In this document: piece by piece, positions 18,696-27,982 of the stretch
Numbering within the stretch: the first letter of the stretch is position 1
Layout of the letters: every line of letters starts with the position of its first letter
Assembly (NCBI RefSeq): GCF_010731895.1
Contig: NZ_AP022596.1
Location: forward strand, 124,001 to 188,000
Length of the DNA stretch: 64,000 nucleotides
Direction: 5' to 3'
Source of the DNA: Mycolicibacterium helvum
GTDB lineage: Bacteria; Actinomycetota; Actinomycetes; Mycobacteriales; Mycobacteriaceae
Notes under the pieces: model-generated
What the model saw: only the letters and a program-made list of their open reading frames with translations
What the model was told of the DNA's origin: nothing
Databases searched by the model: none
Position numbers and translations under genes: made by a program

Positions 18696-19697
18696 GTGAT
18701 CGAAATCGAGAATCTGACAAAGCGATTCGGTGATCGAACCGTCCTTGACGACATCTCACTGTCGGTGGCCAGCGGGGAGATCCTTGCCGTCGTCGGTCCG
18801 AGCGGCGCAGGCAAGAGCACATTGTCGAGGTGCGTCAGCTTCCTGGAGCGGCCCAGCAGTGGCACGGTGCGGGTCGACGGTAAGGACTTCACCCGACTCG
18901 ACGGCACCGAACTCATCGCGGCACGCCGCAGCGTCGGCGTCATCTTCCAATCGGCGCCGCTACTGAGGCGCCGCACGGTCTCGCAGAACATCGCCCTGCC
19001 GCTGGAATACATCGGAGCCACTAGCGCTTCCGCCGATAAGCGAGTCACCGAACTGCTCGACCGGGTCGGGCTGGCCGACCGCGCGTCGTTCTACCCGGCT
19101 GCGCTCTCCGGTGGCCAGAAGCAGCGCGTCGGCATCGCCCGTGCGCTCGCGCTCGGACCGTCCAACCTACTGTCCGACGAAGCCACCTCAGGGCTGGATC
19201 CCACCACCACCAAGTCAATCCTGGCTCTGCTCAGTCATCTTCGCGACGAGTACGGCCTGTCCATCATCCTGATCACCCACGAGATGGAGGTGGTCCGCGA
19301 GGTCGCCGACTCAGTGGCACGCATCGACAACGGTCGTATCATCGAAAGCGGCTCGGTGGAGGACATTATCCTGGACCCGGCCTCGGCCCTGGCTCACGAG
19401 TTGTTGCCCGACCGGCCCGCCGTGCCTGCTGCCAGCGACGGCGAAATCTGGGAAATCTCCTACGCCTCCCGGGACGTGCCGCTGGACTGGCTGACATCCC
19501 TTCAGAACATCCCCGGCTTCTCTGGAACTCGGGTCAACGTGCTCAGTGCCAGCGTCGAGGCGATTCGCGGCGTGGCAGTCGGCCGGGCCGTGCTGTCCAT
19601 ATCCCCCTCCGCCCCCGCAGGTTTCGCCGATTACCTGCGGCATCGTGGGCTGCATGTGCGCACCACCGGGGCCAAGGCCGGAGAGCAGGCGGCGTGA
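18696..19697 (+). CDS. MetN-like ABC transporter ATP-binding subunit
   Basis: It encodes 333 residues with a GTG start ([20 protein letters not shown]). Walker A is GPSGAGKST, signature is LSGGQKQR, and Walker B with D-loop is [12 protein letters not shown], the DEATS form seen in methionine importers. A NIL-type regulatory domain occupies roughly residues 255-330, as in MetN. It energises the MetI-like permease encoded immediately downstream. In this setting, between two FMN monooxygenases, the cargo is more likely a sulfur compound oxidised by them than methionine itself; that is inference. Confidence 0.88.
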   Translation: MIEIENLTKRFGDRTVLDDISLSVASGEILAVVGPSGAGKSTLSRCVSFLERPSSGTVRVDGKDFTRLDGTELIAARRSVGVIFQSAPLLRRRTVSQNIALPLEYIGATSASADKRVTELLDRVGLADRASFYPAALSGGQKQRVGIARALALGPSNLLSDEATSGLDPTTTKSILALLSHLRDEYGLSIILITHEMEVVREVADSVARIDNGRIIESGSVEDIILDPASALAHELLPDRPAVPAASDGEIWEISYASRDVPLDWLTSLQNIPGFSGTRVNVLSASVEAIRGVAVGRAVLSISPSAPAGFADYLRHRGLHVRTTGAKAGEQAA

Positions 19698-20380
19698 CGA
19701 CGTACTTCGCGCAGAAGGACTTCAGCACACCATGGGACAAGGTCCCCGAGCTGCTGCTGCCCGCCTACGGGCAGACCTGGCTGATGGTGGGAATCACTAT
19801 GGTGCTGGTCGTCCTGATCGGGATACCGGTCGGGATCACCCTGCACAACACCTCCGAATTCGGACTGTTTCCCGACCGAAGGGTGTTCTCCGTCCTCGAC
19901 ACGATCGTCAACATCGGCCGTTCCCTTCCGTTTCTGATCCTGATGGCCGCGATCATCCCGGTGACACGGTTTTTGGTCGGGACGACCATCGGTATCTCGG
20001 CGGCGATCGTCCCGATGACGACAGCGGGCGTTCCGTTCTTCGCACGCCTCGTACAGAACGCACTGCGCGACGTCCGCTCCGACGTGACTGATATGGGGCA
20101 GGTCTCGGGCGGTTCGCATGTCCAGCTGATCCGTACGGTCCAGCTATCCGAAGCCCTTCCCGCGCTGGCCAGTGCGTTGACCGTCAACACCATCGCGATG
20201 ATCGATTACTCGGCCATCGCCGGGTCAATCGGCGCCGGTGGGATCGGAAACCTGGCAATTACCTACGGCTACAACCGCTTCGATCACAACATCATGATCG
20301 CCACTGCGGCCTCCCTGATCGTCACCATCCAAGTGGTGCAGTTCGTGGGCGATCGCGTCGTCAAAGCCCTCACCCGCTGA
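19694..20380 (+). CDS. MetI-like ABC transporter permease
   Basis: It encodes 228 residues from a GTG that overlaps the stop of the ATPase gene. Five or so membrane segments are visible, beginning [20 protein letters not shown]. The EAA loop that contacts the ATPase is around [20 protein letters not shown], followed by [20 protein letters not shown] and [20 protein letters not shown], characteristic of MetI. It forms the channel of the importer with the flanking ATPase and binding protein. Confidence 0.88.
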   Translation: MTTYFAQKDFSTPWDKVPELLLPAYGQTWLMVGITMVLVVLIGIPVGITLHNTSEFGLFPDRRVFSVLDTIVNIGRSLPFLILMAAIIPVTRFLVGTTIGISAAIVPMTTAGVPFFARLVQNALRDVRSDVTDMGQVSGGSHVQLIRTVQLSEALPALASALTVNTIAMIDYSAIAGSIGAGGIGNLAITYGYNRFDHNIMIATAASLIVTIQVVQFVGDRVVKALTR

Positions 20381-20391
20381 AAGGACCACTC

Positions 20392-21297
20392 ATGACCGAT
20401 CAGATCAGCTCGCCCGTCGGCGGCAGCGTCGACATCGAGATCAAGAAAAAGAAACGGTGGCCGTGGATTGCCGCCACGGTAGCCGTCGTCGTGGCCGTCG
20501 CCGGCGGGGTGACATACGCGAAACTCTCGAACCGGGACAAGCCGTTCGGGACCACACTTCCGGTCGCCACGTGGAGCACCGATATCGCTGCTGAGCAACT
20601 GCTGCAATACATCTCGGCCAATGTGGCCCCGGATCACGGGATCACCATCCAACCAGTCAAGATCGACAACCTCGTCGAGATCAACCGTGCCGTCGACGCG
20701 GGCACCGTGGCCGGGAACTTCTTCGAGCACCAGCCGTTCCTCAATGACGCCATCGCGGCCAACGGATTCAAGCTCACCCTCGCTGCCCCGACCTTCACCT
20801 GGGACCAGGCGACCTACTCCAACAAGTACCGCAGCTGGGATCAAGTACCCAACGGCGCCAAGATCGCGTTGCGCGACGACCCGGCCGGGCAGGCCATCGC
20901 ACTTCTGGACCTGGCCCACGACAAGCAGATCACGCTGAAGCCGGGCAAGGACACTGTGGCCGGGCTGCCGCAGCTGTCCGACGTTGCGTCAAATCCAAAG
21001 AATTACCAGTTCATTCAGGTTCCCATTGGCCAGCTGGCCCGCAGCCTGGCTGACGTAGATGCCGTCGTCGTGCATATCTCCGACGTGTATGCCGCCGGGC
21101 TGACCGAGAACCAGATACTGGCTCGCGAGCCCGCGCCTAAAGGCAGCGAGGGCGGACTGGTGGTCAGCGACAAGCACCTCAACGATCCGAACGTGCAGAA
21201 GCTGATCGAGACCTTCAAGGACCCGAAGGTCGCCGAGTTTTTGCAGACCACCGACAACCAGCTGATTCGCAACACACTCGGCCCGATCGGGCAGTAG
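20392..21297 (+). CDS. MetQ/NlpA-family substrate-binding protein, membrane anchored
   Basis: It encodes 301 residues. After a basic KKKKRWPW segment there is one hydrophobic stretch (IAATVAVVVAVAGGVTYAKL, about 25-45) with no lipobox Cys, so the protein is probably held by an uncleaved N-terminal helix rather than as a lipoprotein. The rest is an NlpA-type binding fold with the conserved NFFEHQPFLNDAIAANG and YSNKYRSWDQVPNGAKIALR segments. It lies 11 bp after the permease gene and completes the importer. The ligand is unknown; the family includes methionine binders. Confidence 0.87.
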   Translation: MTDQISSPVGGSVDIEIKKKKRWPWIAATVAVVVAVAGGVTYAKLSNRDKPFGTTLPVATWSTDIAAEQLLQYISANVAPDHGITIQPVKIDNLVEINRAVDAGTVAGNFFEHQPFLNDAIAANGFKLTLAAPTFTWDQATYSNKYRSWDQVPNGAKIALRDDPAGQAIALLDLAHDKQITLKPGKDTVAGLPQLSDVASNPKNYQFIQVPIGQLARSLADVDAVVVHISDVYAAGLTENQILAREPAPKGSEGGLVVSDKHLNDPNVQKLIETFKDPKVAEFLQTTDNQLIRNTLGPIGQ

Positions 21298-21308
21298 GAG
21301 ATATTCCC

Positions 21309-22754
21309 ATGGCCAAGCGTCCCGCGAAGTCGAACGAAGAGAGACGAGCCATCAAACCCCTGTACTTCTCGGCGTTCGTCATGAACACCGCATCACATGT
21401 GCTGCATGGACTTTGGCGGTCACCGGAGGCACAGAACCACAAGTTCAACTCCCTTCGGCATTGGACCTCGGTGGCAAGCCAGGTCGACAAGGCCGGCTAC
21501 GACCTGCTGTTCTTTGCCGACGTGTTCGGGCTGCGGGCACCGTGGAACGGCAACTGGCGCAAGTCGGTGGAGGGCGGAATCCAAATTCCGGTCAACGATC
21601 CCTCGGTGCTGGCTTCAGCGCTCGCGGCGGCGACCGACCATTTGGGGATCGTGTTCACCAGTTCGATCATCCAGGACCACCCGTTCAACTTCGCCCGTCG
21701 GATGTCCTCCCTGGACCATTACACCGACGGCCGGCTGGGCTGGAACATTGTGACGAGCTTCAACGAGAACATGTTTCGCAGCTTCGGCCACGAAGGCACC
21801 CTCGAGCACGACGAGCGTTACAGCTGGGCCTACGAATATGTCGATGTCGCCTACAAGCTGTGGGAAGGCTCATGGGACGACGACGGACTGGTCCAGGACA
21901 AGGATCGCGGCGTGCACTCCGACCCCGCCAAGATCCACAAGATCAACCACGTCGGCAAGCGCTACAACGTCGAAGGCCCGCACTTCGTCTCGCCCTCACC
22001 GCAGCGCACGCCAGTGCTCTTCCAGGCCGGATCCTCCCCTGCCGGACAGCTCTTCTCGGCCCGCAACGCCGAAGGCGTCTACATCAGCAGCCCCACCCCG
22101 GAAGCCGCACACGGACTGACATCCGAAACCCGCGCGCTGGCGGCCGATAACGGGCGGGATCCGTCGGACATCACTTTCGCCCAAGGCCTGTCCTTCGTGA
22201 TCGGCGATACCCACGCCGAGGCGGTCCGCCGCAACGACGAGCTCAAGCGCTACCTGGATCTGGAGGGCGTCGCTCTGCACGCACTCGGCGACGCCGGGAT
22301 CGATGCCGGCCGGCTGCCGCTGGACACCCCGATCAGCCAGCTCGGTGAATTCACCGGCATCAAGAGCTTCATCCGCTGGGCCACCGAGATTTCCGGCAGT
22401 GCCGAACCGACCATCCGCGACATGGCCTGGGCGCTCGAAGGGGCCAACCGCGTTGTCGGCACCGCCGAAGAAATTGCCGACTACCTCGAGGAATGGCGCG
22501 AAGCCGGTGTCGACGGGATCAATGTCTATCACGCGACGGTGCCCGGCTCCTTCCAGGAGGTCGCCGACCGGCTCTTCCCAACGCTGCGGGAACGCGGGCT
22601 GATCGCGACCGACAAATCAGGCACCTTGCGACAAAAGCTGCTGGGCCGCGGCGACCGGCTCCCCGATACCCACCCGGCTGCCGCCTATCGCGGCGCATTC
22701 ACCGACAACGACCTGCTCAACGGCGTCGACGAGGACATCCGGGCGGCCGGCTAA
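21309..22754 (+). CDS. NtaA/DmoA-family FMN-dependent monooxygenase
   Basis: It encodes 481 residues, preceded by AGGAG. LLM signatures are HVLHGLWRSPEAQNHKFNSL, ARRMSSLDHYTDGRLGWNIV and PSPQRTPVLFQAGSSPAGQL. The length and insertions are those of the NtaA/DmoA branch (dimethyl sulfide or nitrilotriacetate monooxygenases). It is 11 bp after the binding-protein gene, so transporter and oxidase form one operon: import followed by oxidation of a probable organosulfur compound. Its stop overlaps the convergent CBS gene by 4 bp. A reduced-flavin supplier must come from elsewhere. Confidence 0.88.
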   Translation: MAKRPAKSNEERRAIKPLYFSAFVMNTASHVLHGLWRSPEAQNHKFNSLRHWTSVASQVDKAGYDLLFFADVFGLRAPWNGNWRKSVEGGIQIPVNDPSVLASALAAATDHLGIVFTSSIIQDHPFNFARRMSSLDHYTDGRLGWNIVTSFNENMFRSFGHEGTLEHDERYSWAYEYVDVAYKLWEGSWDDDGLVQDKDRGVHSDPAKIHKINHVGKRYNVEGPHFVSPSPQRTPVLFQAGSSPAGQLFSARNAEGVYISSPTPEAAHGLTSETRALAADNGRDPSDITFAQGLSFVIGDTHAEAVRRNDELKRYLDLEGVALHALGDAGIDAGRLPLDTPISQLGEFTGIKSFIRWATEISGSAEPTIRDMAWALEGANRVVGTAEEIADYLEEWREAGVDGINVYHATVPGSFQEVADRLFPTLRERGLIATDKSGTLRQKLLGRGDRLPDTHPAAAYRGAFTDNDLLNGVDEDIRAAG

Positions 22755-23182
22755 CCGCCCTGGGTGATGTAGGCCTGCAATTGCTGCTGCTCGGCCTGCA
22801 GTTGTTCCATCCGGTTCTTCACGACGTCGCCGATGCTGACGATGCCAACCAGCCGGCCGCCCTGCATCACCGGGACGTGACGTACCCGGTTATTGGTCAT
22901 CAACGCACTCAGATCGTCGATCTGGTCGTCGGGCGTGCAGGTCACCACGATCTGGCTCATGATGTCGGAAACCGAGCTGCGTAGCAGCTCAGGGCCATGA
23001 TCGTGGAGCTTGCGCACGACGTCGCGCTCCGAGACGATGCCCACCACACCATCGGGTCCCACCACGACCATTGCGCCGATGTTGTGGATGACCAACTCGG
23101 CAAGCAAACCAGTCACTGTGGTCGTCTCGGTGACCGTGGCCACCGCCGCGCCTTTGGTGCGCAAAATGTCTGCGATGCGCAT
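22751..23182 (-). CDS. Tandem CBS-domain protein
   Basis: It encodes 143 residues from ATG 23182 (MRIADILRTKGAAVATV), chosen because AAGGAG lies five bases upstream; GTG 23188 would overlap that site. Two CBS motifs are present, each with the G-hydrophobic-R/D pattern (GIVSERDVVRKL and GIVSIGDVVKNR), and an NRVRHVPVM segment. Such Bateman modules bind adenosyl nucleotides. The C-terminal tail is Q-rich. It is in the position of Rv2406c in the backbone. A perfect CRP-type site lies 11 bp upstream of the start. Confidence 0.88.
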   Translation of the reverse strand: MRIADILRTKGAAVATVTETTTVTGLLAELVIHNIGAMVVVGPDGVVGIVSERDVVRKLHDHGPELLRSSVSDIMSQIVVTCTPDDQIDDLSALMTNNRVRHVPVMQGGRLVGIVSIGDVVKNRMEQLQAEQQQLQAYITQGG

Positions 23183-23192
23183 CGCCACTCCT

Positions 23193-23208
23193 TGTGATGG
23201 ATGTCACA
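23193..23208. promoter_or_regulatory. CRP-type binding site, TGTGA-N6-TCACA
   Basis: The sequence TGTGATGGATGTCACA is a perfect match to the TGTGA-N6-TCACA consensus of mycobacterial CRP/Cmr cAMP receptor proteins. It lies between the CBS gene (11 bp upstream of its ATG on the minus strand) and the aldo/keto reductase gene (about 85 bp upstream). Its closeness to the CBS start suggests repression or a leaderless-type promoter for that gene; activation of the reductase is possible. Confidence 0.65.
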
Positions 23209-23245
23209 TCAGGCTAAGGCTTATCGGGGCCCTGTGGAAGCAAAC

Positions 23246-23258
23246 CGCAACGGTTGCG
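23246..23258. promoter_or_regulatory. 13-bp palindrome upstream of the aldo/keto reductase gene
   Basis: CGCAACGGTTGCG is a perfect 6-bp inverted repeat around one base, 35 bp upstream of the start codon at 23294. Its size and placement fit an operator for a dimeric repressor, but no adjacent regulator gene points to a family. Confidence 0.35.
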
Positions 23259-23293
23259 TTAAGACAGAACGGGGCGAACCGAGGAGGTCGGCA

Positions 23294-24298
23294 ATGGACA
23301 CACTGCCTACAACGGTGTTGGGTGACGGACTCGCGGTGAGTGCGATCGGTTTCGGCGGGATGGCGCTGACCCCGGTCTACGGCGCGGTCGACGACACCGA
23401 GTCGCTGAGAACACTGCATCACTGCCTCGACGTGGGCATGACCTTCATCGACACCGCCAACGTCTACGGCGTCGGCGCCAACGAGCTGTTGATCGCGCAA
23501 CTGCTGGCCGGTCGCCGTGACGAGGTCCAGCTGGCGACGAAGTTCGGCATCAATGGCGACCCGACGACGGGGAAGCTCAAGGCCCGCGGCGACGCTGCGT
23601 ACGTGCGGCAATGCCTCGATGAAAGCCTGGGGCGGCTGGGCGTCGACACCGTCGACCTCTATTACATGCACCGCCGCGACGTGTCGGTGCCGATCGAGGA
23701 GACCGTCGGGGCGATGGCCGATCTGGTCGCCGCCGGCAAGGTACGCCATCTGGGTCTCTCCGAGGTGACCGCCGACGAGTTACGTGCCGCGGTGGCAGTG
23801 CACCCGATCGCGGCGGTGCAGAGTGAGTGGTCGATCTGGAGCCGCGATGTCGAACGCAACGTCGTGCCCACCGCCGCGAAGCTCGGTGTCGGATTCGTGC
23901 CGTATTCGCCGCTGGGCCGCGGGTTCCTGGCCGGCGCCGTCCGCTCGGCCGCTGATCTGTCGTCGGGTGCGGACCTGCGTAACTTGATGCCACGTTTCAC
24001 CGGCGAGGCACTGGACGCGAATCTGGCTGTGGTGCAGGTGGTTACCTCGGTCGCCGAGGAGGTCGGCGCCACGCCGGCGCAGGTGGCGCTGGCCTGGCTG
24101 CGACAGCGCGCCGAGGTGCTCGGCGTGACGTCGGTGCCAATCCCGGGGACACGGCGCGCCGCTCGGGTCGACGAGAACGCCGGCTCACTGTCGGTGTACC
24201 TGAATCCCGAGCAGATGACAGCACTGGAGACCGCCGGCGCGACGGTGTCCGGCCACCGATCGATCGACCCGGGTTGGGTGTCGTCGGCCCGCGAATGA
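23294..24298 (+). CDS. Aldo/keto reductase
   Basis: It encodes 334 residues from ATG 23294, preceded by GAGGAGG; the open frame starts 31 codons earlier without homology. The TIM-barrel catalytic set is visible: Asp and Tyr in [11 protein letters not shown], Lys in LATKFG, and His in YYMHRRD. The NADPH-binding end is [19 protein letters not shown]. It resembles the broad AKR13-like group that reduces aldehydes and ketones, possibly electrophilic carbonyls. It sits between two backbone genes (CBS and RNase Z-like), with its own promoter region carrying palindromes. Confidence 0.88.
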   Translation: MDTLPTTVLGDGLAVSAIGFGGMALTPVYGAVDDTESLRTLHHCLDVGMTFIDTANVYGVGANELLIAQLLAGRRDEVQLATKFGINGDPTTGKLKARGDAAYVRQCLDESLGRLGVDTVDLYYMHRRDVSVPIEETVGAMADLVAAGKVRHLGLSEVTADELRAAVAVHPIAAVQSEWSIWSRDVERNVVPTAAKLGVGFVPYSPLGRGFLAGAVRSAADLSSGADLRNLMPRFTGEALDANLAVVQVVTSVAEEVGATPAQVALAWLRQRAEVLGVTSVPIPGTRRAARVDENAGSLSVYLNPEQMTALETAGATVSGHRSIDPGWVSSARE

Positions 24299-24323
24299 CG
24301 ATCCGGCGTGTAGTAATGACCGC

Positions 24324-25160
24324 ATGATCGACATCACGCTGCTGGGCACTGGAAGCCCGATGATCGACCCGAACCGCGCCGGACCGTCGACCCTGGTGCA
24401 GGCCGGTGCTGCGACGTTCCTGGTGGACTGCGGGCGCGGGGCACTGATGCGCGCCGCCGCGGTCGGTGTCGGCGCAGCCAATATCACCGCGCTGCTGCTG
24501 ACCCATCTGCACAGCGACCACATCACCGACCTGTCCGACGTCATCACCACCCGTTGGGTGACGACGTTCGTGCCCACCCCGCTGCCGATCATCGGGCCGC
24601 CGGGCACCAAGGCCGTCGTCGATGCGACGCTGGCCGCGCTGGCCCCCGACATCTCCTATCGCATCGGCCACCATCCTGACATCACCGAACCACCGTCGAT
24701 TCAGGTGTACGAGTACACCGAGGGCCAGGTGTGGGATGACGGCGGTGTCCGCATCATCGCTGCCCCCACCGACCATCGGCCGGTCGAACCGACGCTGGGG
24801 TTCCGCGTCGAGTACGACGGCGCGACGGTGGTGCTGGCCGGCGACACCGTGCCGTGCACGGGCCTGGACGCTCTCGCTGTGGGTGCAGACGCATTGGTGC
24901 ACACGGTGATCCGTGCGGATCTTGTCGCGCAGATACCGGTACAGCGACTCCGGGACATCCTCGACTACCACTCGTCGGTGGAGCAGGCCGCGGCCACCGC
25001 GGCCCGCGCCGGGGTCGGCACGCTGGTGCTCACCCACTACGTGCCGGCGCTGGTGCCAGGGCAGGAGGACCAGTGGCGGGCGCTGGCCGCAGGAGAGTTC
25101 AGCGGGCCGGTCGAAATCGGCGACGATCTGCTCCGGGTGTCCGTCGGGTCAAGGGCGTGA
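24324..25160 (+). CDS. RNase Z-like metallo-beta-lactamase-fold hydrolase
   Basis: It encodes 278 residues. The zinc motif HLHSDH appears in [18 protein letters not shown], and further ligands are likely in the [10 protein letters not shown] and TLVLTHYVP segments. The arrangement fits the ribonuclease Z/ElaC group, and the gene occupies the Rv2407 position. tRNA 3'-end processing is the known role of true RNase Z; a general MBL hydrolase role cannot be excluded. The last 12 bp overlap the 3' end of the convergent AraC gene, which begins the catabolic island. Confidence 0.8.
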   Translation: MIDITLLGTGSPMIDPNRAGPSTLVQAGAATFLVDCGRGALMRAAAVGVGAANITALLLTHLHSDHITDLSDVITTRWVTTFVPTPLPIIGPPGTKAVVDATLAALAPDISYRIGHHPDITEPPSIQVYEYTEGQVWDDGGVRIIAAPTDHRPVEPTLGFRVEYDGATVVLAGDTVPCTGLDALAVGADALVHTVIRADLVAQIPVQRLRDILDYHSSVEQAAATAARAGVGTLVLTHYVPALVPGQEDQWRALAAGEFSGPVEIGDDLLRVSVGSRA

Positions 25161-26147
25161 CTGCGACCGCAGATCATCGGAGGGGCTGACCCCGAACTCC
25201 GTCCGATAGTCACCCGCAAACCGCCCGACATGCAGGAATCCCCAGCTGTGAGCGATATCCGTGACGCTCATGTCGTGGTGATCGGATGCCAAGAGCTGGC
25301 GACGCGCGCCCCGCAATCGAACAGTCCTGACATAGCGCATCGGTGACGTCCCGAGCACCTCGCGGAAGCTGACTTGCAGGGTGCGAACACTCACCCCGAC
25401 TGAATGTGCAACCCCGGCCACGGTGAGTGGCTCCGCGGCGTGCGCCTCGATGTAGTCGACGGCCGCCCGAACCGATCGCGGCAGCAGCCGAGCCGGAGCA
25501 CGTAACCGATCGCTGTACGCGTGTTCGGCAGCCAGCAGCAGACCGCCCATCAGCAGCTCGGCGAACGGGTCGACCACAAGGGGATTTGTAGCCATGATCC
25601 ACGGGCGGTCGAGTTGACCGGTGATGGCCTCAACCACGGTCACCCACTGCCGTCCTTCCACCGAATCCAGATCTAGAGCCAGCCCGAAAGGGATCGGACA
25701 GTCGATCTCCACGCCGAGGTGGCGGCCCAACTGTTGTTCCAAGGCGCGTCTGTCGATCTTGACTGCCAGTACGGGCGATGGGTGAGGTGACGACCAACCA
25801 CGCAGCAGCGACTGCGCATCGCACCGGTAGACCGCGCCACGATGGGGAGTTGCAACGGTATTCATGGGGCCGGAGGCCGTCAGCAGATGGCCGCGCATCG
25901 GTATGTTGACTTGATAGGCATCGGTAAGTTCGCTGGTGCGGATCTCCACCTCGGTGGAGTACTCCAGCCGTCCGAGCGTGATCGGACCGATCGAGGCCGC
26001 GACGAGTTTCATCTGGAAACCGGTCTCGTCGCCGTGCACCCGGATGTCGTGGGGATGGAATACATCGCTGCCGACAACCTGCGCATCCTCGGCCGTGGTG
26101 GCCACAAACACCCGCGTTCCATTGTCCCGGGCAGGACCTGAGGTCAT
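25149..26147 (-). CDS. AraC-family regulator divergent from P450 system
   Basis: It encodes 332 residues. The N-terminal 200 match the AraC-binding-like domain found with many catabolic P450s ([20 protein letters not shown], then [11 protein letters not shown]). Two helix-turn-helix motifs lie in the last 110 residues ([20 protein letters not shown] and [20 protein letters not shown]). It diverges from the P450-ferredoxin-reductase operon 160 bp away, with a palindrome between, and is its probable activator. Its 3' end overlaps the RNase Z-like gene by 12 bp, marking the island boundary. Confidence 0.87.
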   Translation of the reverse strand: MTSGPARDNGTRVFVATTAEDAQVVGSDVFHPHDIRVHGDETGFQMKLVAASIGPITLGRLEYSTEVEIRTSELTDAYQVNIPMRGHLLTASGPMNTVATPHRGAVYRCDAQSLLRGWSSPHPSPVLAVKIDRRALEQQLGRHLGVEIDCPIPFGLALDLDSVEGRQWVTVVEAITGQLDRPWIMATNPLVVDPFAELLMGGLLLAAEHAYSDRLRAPARLLPRSVRAAVDYIEAHAAEPLTVAGVAHSVGVSVRTLQVSFREVLGTSPMRYVRTVRLRGARRQLLASDHHDMSVTDIAHSWGFLHVGRFAGDYRTEFGVSPSDDLRSQSRP

Positions 26148-26239
26148 CTCAGCCCCAATCGACCAAAGTTAGGGAATCACACGGCGACCCGCCTCCCCCG
26201 CGAACTGGATCAACGTCTGCGCGAAGGGGATGTCAACGT

Positions 26240-26252
26240 GTGTGAGTCACAC
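26240..26252. promoter_or_regulatory. Palindrome GTGTGAGTCACAC in AraC/P450 divergent region
   Basis: A perfect 6-bp inverted repeat with a one-base centre lies 56 bp upstream of the P450 start and about 93 bp upstream of the AraC gene. The half-site resembles a CRP half-site, but the spacing is wrong for CRP, so an unrelated dimeric regulator is likelier. Confidence 0.35.
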
Positions 26253-26307
26253 CATACTCTCGGCCTCACACGATCGAAATCACTCATGACACGCCGAGGA
26301 ACAATCA

Positions 26308-27630
26308 ATGACTGTCGACGAGACTCCGCTGCGCATCACGTCACCAACCGGATGCCCAGTCTCCGCCCTGGCAACCGGGTTCAATCCATTCGAAGGCTCG
26401 TATCAGGTCGATCCAGGAAGTTCCTTGCAGACCGCGCGGGTCGAGGAACCGGTCTTCTACAGTCCCCTCCTGGACTACTGGATCGTCACCAAATATGAAG
26501 ATGCCAAACAGATCTTCAAGAATCCCGACGTGTTTTCGGCATCGATAACCCTGGATCAGATCACGCCGATCAGTATGGAGGCGATGCAGATCCTGGGCAG
26601 TTACAACTTCGCCCCGGGGCCGACCATCGTCAACGAAGACGAACCGCTGCACACCCGGCGGCGTCGCCTCCTCATGCAACCGTTCCAGGCGGACAACGTG
26701 ACAACCTTGGAACCCAGAATCCGCGAAGTGGTCAACTCCTACCTCGACCGGGTGGTCGCTGTCGGCAAAGCTGACCTAGTCGATGATCTGCTCTACGAGG
26801 TTCCCTGCATCGTGGCACTCATCTTTCTCGGCGTTCCCAACGAAGATATTGAAACCTGCCGTCATTTCGGCATGCAACAAACATTGTTCACGTGGGGCCA
26901 TCCCGATGGAGACGAACAGCTGCGGGTCGCCACCGGAATGGGTAAGTTCTGGCAGTTCGCCGGCGAACTGGTGCACAAGCTGAAGTCCGACGCCGCCGCC
27001 CAAGGCTGGATCCCACACCTCATCGAGATGCAGCGCCAGCACCCGGATCTCTTCGATGACAACTACCTCCAGAACGTGATGATGAGTGGAGTCGTTGCGG
27101 CACACGAAACCACGACGAACGCCACCGGCAACGCCTTCCGCGTGCTACTCGAAAACCGGCTCGCTTGGGACGAGATATGCGCCGATCCGACGCTGATTCC
27201 CGGCGCCATCGAAGAATGCCTCCGCTACAGCGGATCAGTCGTCGCCTGGCGGCGTAAAGCGCTGGTAGACACCACCGTTAACAATGTGGACATCCCAGCG
27301 GGTGGCCGGATCCTCATCGTGACCGCATCGGCCAACCGAGACGACGACATCTTCACCGATCCGGACACATTCGACATACAACGCCCCAATTCGCGGCGGC
27401 ACTTGACATTCGGGATAGGTACACATACATGCCTCGGCGCGACACTCGCGCGTCTGGAGATGCGGATCTTCATCGAGGAAACCGTGCGCCGCCTACCGCA
27501 CCTTCGGCTGACCGAAGGCCAACAGTTCTCCTACCTGCCCAACACTTCCTTCCGTGGGCCCGCCCACCTGTTGGTCGAGTGGGATCCGCACGCCAACCCT
27601 GTGCTGTCGGACCGCCCGACACACGCCTGA
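26308..27630 (+). CDS. Cytochrome P450 of a class I (ferredoxin-dependent) system
   Basis: It encodes 440 residues, with GAGGAA upstream of the ATG. The haem-binding loop is [17 protein letters not shown] with the cysteine ligand at about residue 375. The K-helix ExxR is in EECLR, and the oxygen-activation site in the I helix is [11 protein letters not shown] with the usual acid-Thr pair. The gene is followed by its ferredoxin and reductase, and preceded by a divergent AraC regulator. The family and substrate are not recognised; its location in a methoxyphenol island suggests an aromatic or terpenoid substrate. Confidence 0.92.
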   Translation: MTVDETPLRITSPTGCPVSALATGFNPFEGSYQVDPGSSLQTARVEEPVFYSPLLDYWIVTKYEDAKQIFKNPDVFSASITLDQITPISMEAMQILGSYNFAPGPTIVNEDEPLHTRRRRLLMQPFQADNVTTLEPRIREVVNSYLDRVVAVGKADLVDDLLYEVPCIVALIFLGVPNEDIETCRHFGMQQTLFTWGHPDGDEQLRVATGMGKFWQFAGELVHKLKSDAAAQGWIPHLIEMQRQHPDLFDDNYLQNVMMSGVVAAHETTTNATGNAFRVLLENRLAWDEICADPTLIPGAIEECLRYSGSVVAWRRKALVDTTVNNVDIPAGGRILIVTASANRDDDIFTDPDTFDIQRPNSRRHLTFGIGTHTCLGATLARLEMRIFIEETVRRLPHLRLTEGQQFSYLPNTSFRGPAHLLVEWDPHANPVLSDRPTHA

Positions 27631-27658
27631 GCCCCGGACGAGACAAGGGACCCACACG

Positions 27659-27982
27659 ATGCCAAAGATCATCTATGTCTCCACTGCTGGAGACACCCAC
27701 ACACTCGATATCCCGACCGGAACACGAGTGATGCAAGCGGCTATCGCCGCCGGCATCGAGGAAATTGTCGGCGAATGTGGCGGACAAGCCATGTGCGCAA
27801 CCTGTCACGTCTACGTCGACGAGCCCTGGGCCGGCAAGCTTCCGCCCCTTTCGGCGGAAGAGGACGCGATGCTCACCGAGACTGTCAGCCCACGGACCGA
27901 CGCAAGCCGGCTGTCGTGTCAGCTAATCGTCAACGAAGACGTCGACGGACTCGTCGTACGGTTGCCGACGGCGCAGGTATGA
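27659..27982 (+). CDS. [2Fe-2S] ferredoxin, putidaredoxin/adrenodoxin type
   Basis: It encodes 107 residues from ATG 27659 (MPKIIYVSTAGDTHTL). Cluster ligands are Cys40, Cys46, Cys49 and Cys87, in the order C-x5-C-x2-C-x37-C, typical of the P450-partner group (ECGGQAMCATCHVYVDE). It carries electrons from the reductase encoded downstream to the P450 upstream. Its stop overlaps the reductase ATG by 4 bp, giving tight coupling. Confidence 0.93.
   Translation: MPKIIYVSTAGDTHTLDIPTGTRVMQAAIAAGIEEIVGECGGQAMCATCHVYVDEPWAGKLPPLSAEEDAMLTETVSPRTDASRLSCQLIVNEDVDGLVVRLPTAQV

Noticed and set aside
18696..19697. Mutated Walker B (DEATS instead of DEPTS) in the ABC ATPase
   Set aside because: DEATS is the normal form in MetN-type importers, so it is not a defect.
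24042..25037. 331-codon minus-strand frame opposite the RNase Z-like gene
   Set aside because: It is a shadow of the conserved plus-strand gene carrying HLHSDH.
26240..26252. CRP site in the AraC/P450 region
   Set aside because: Arms resemble CRP half-sites but are separated by one base instead of six.
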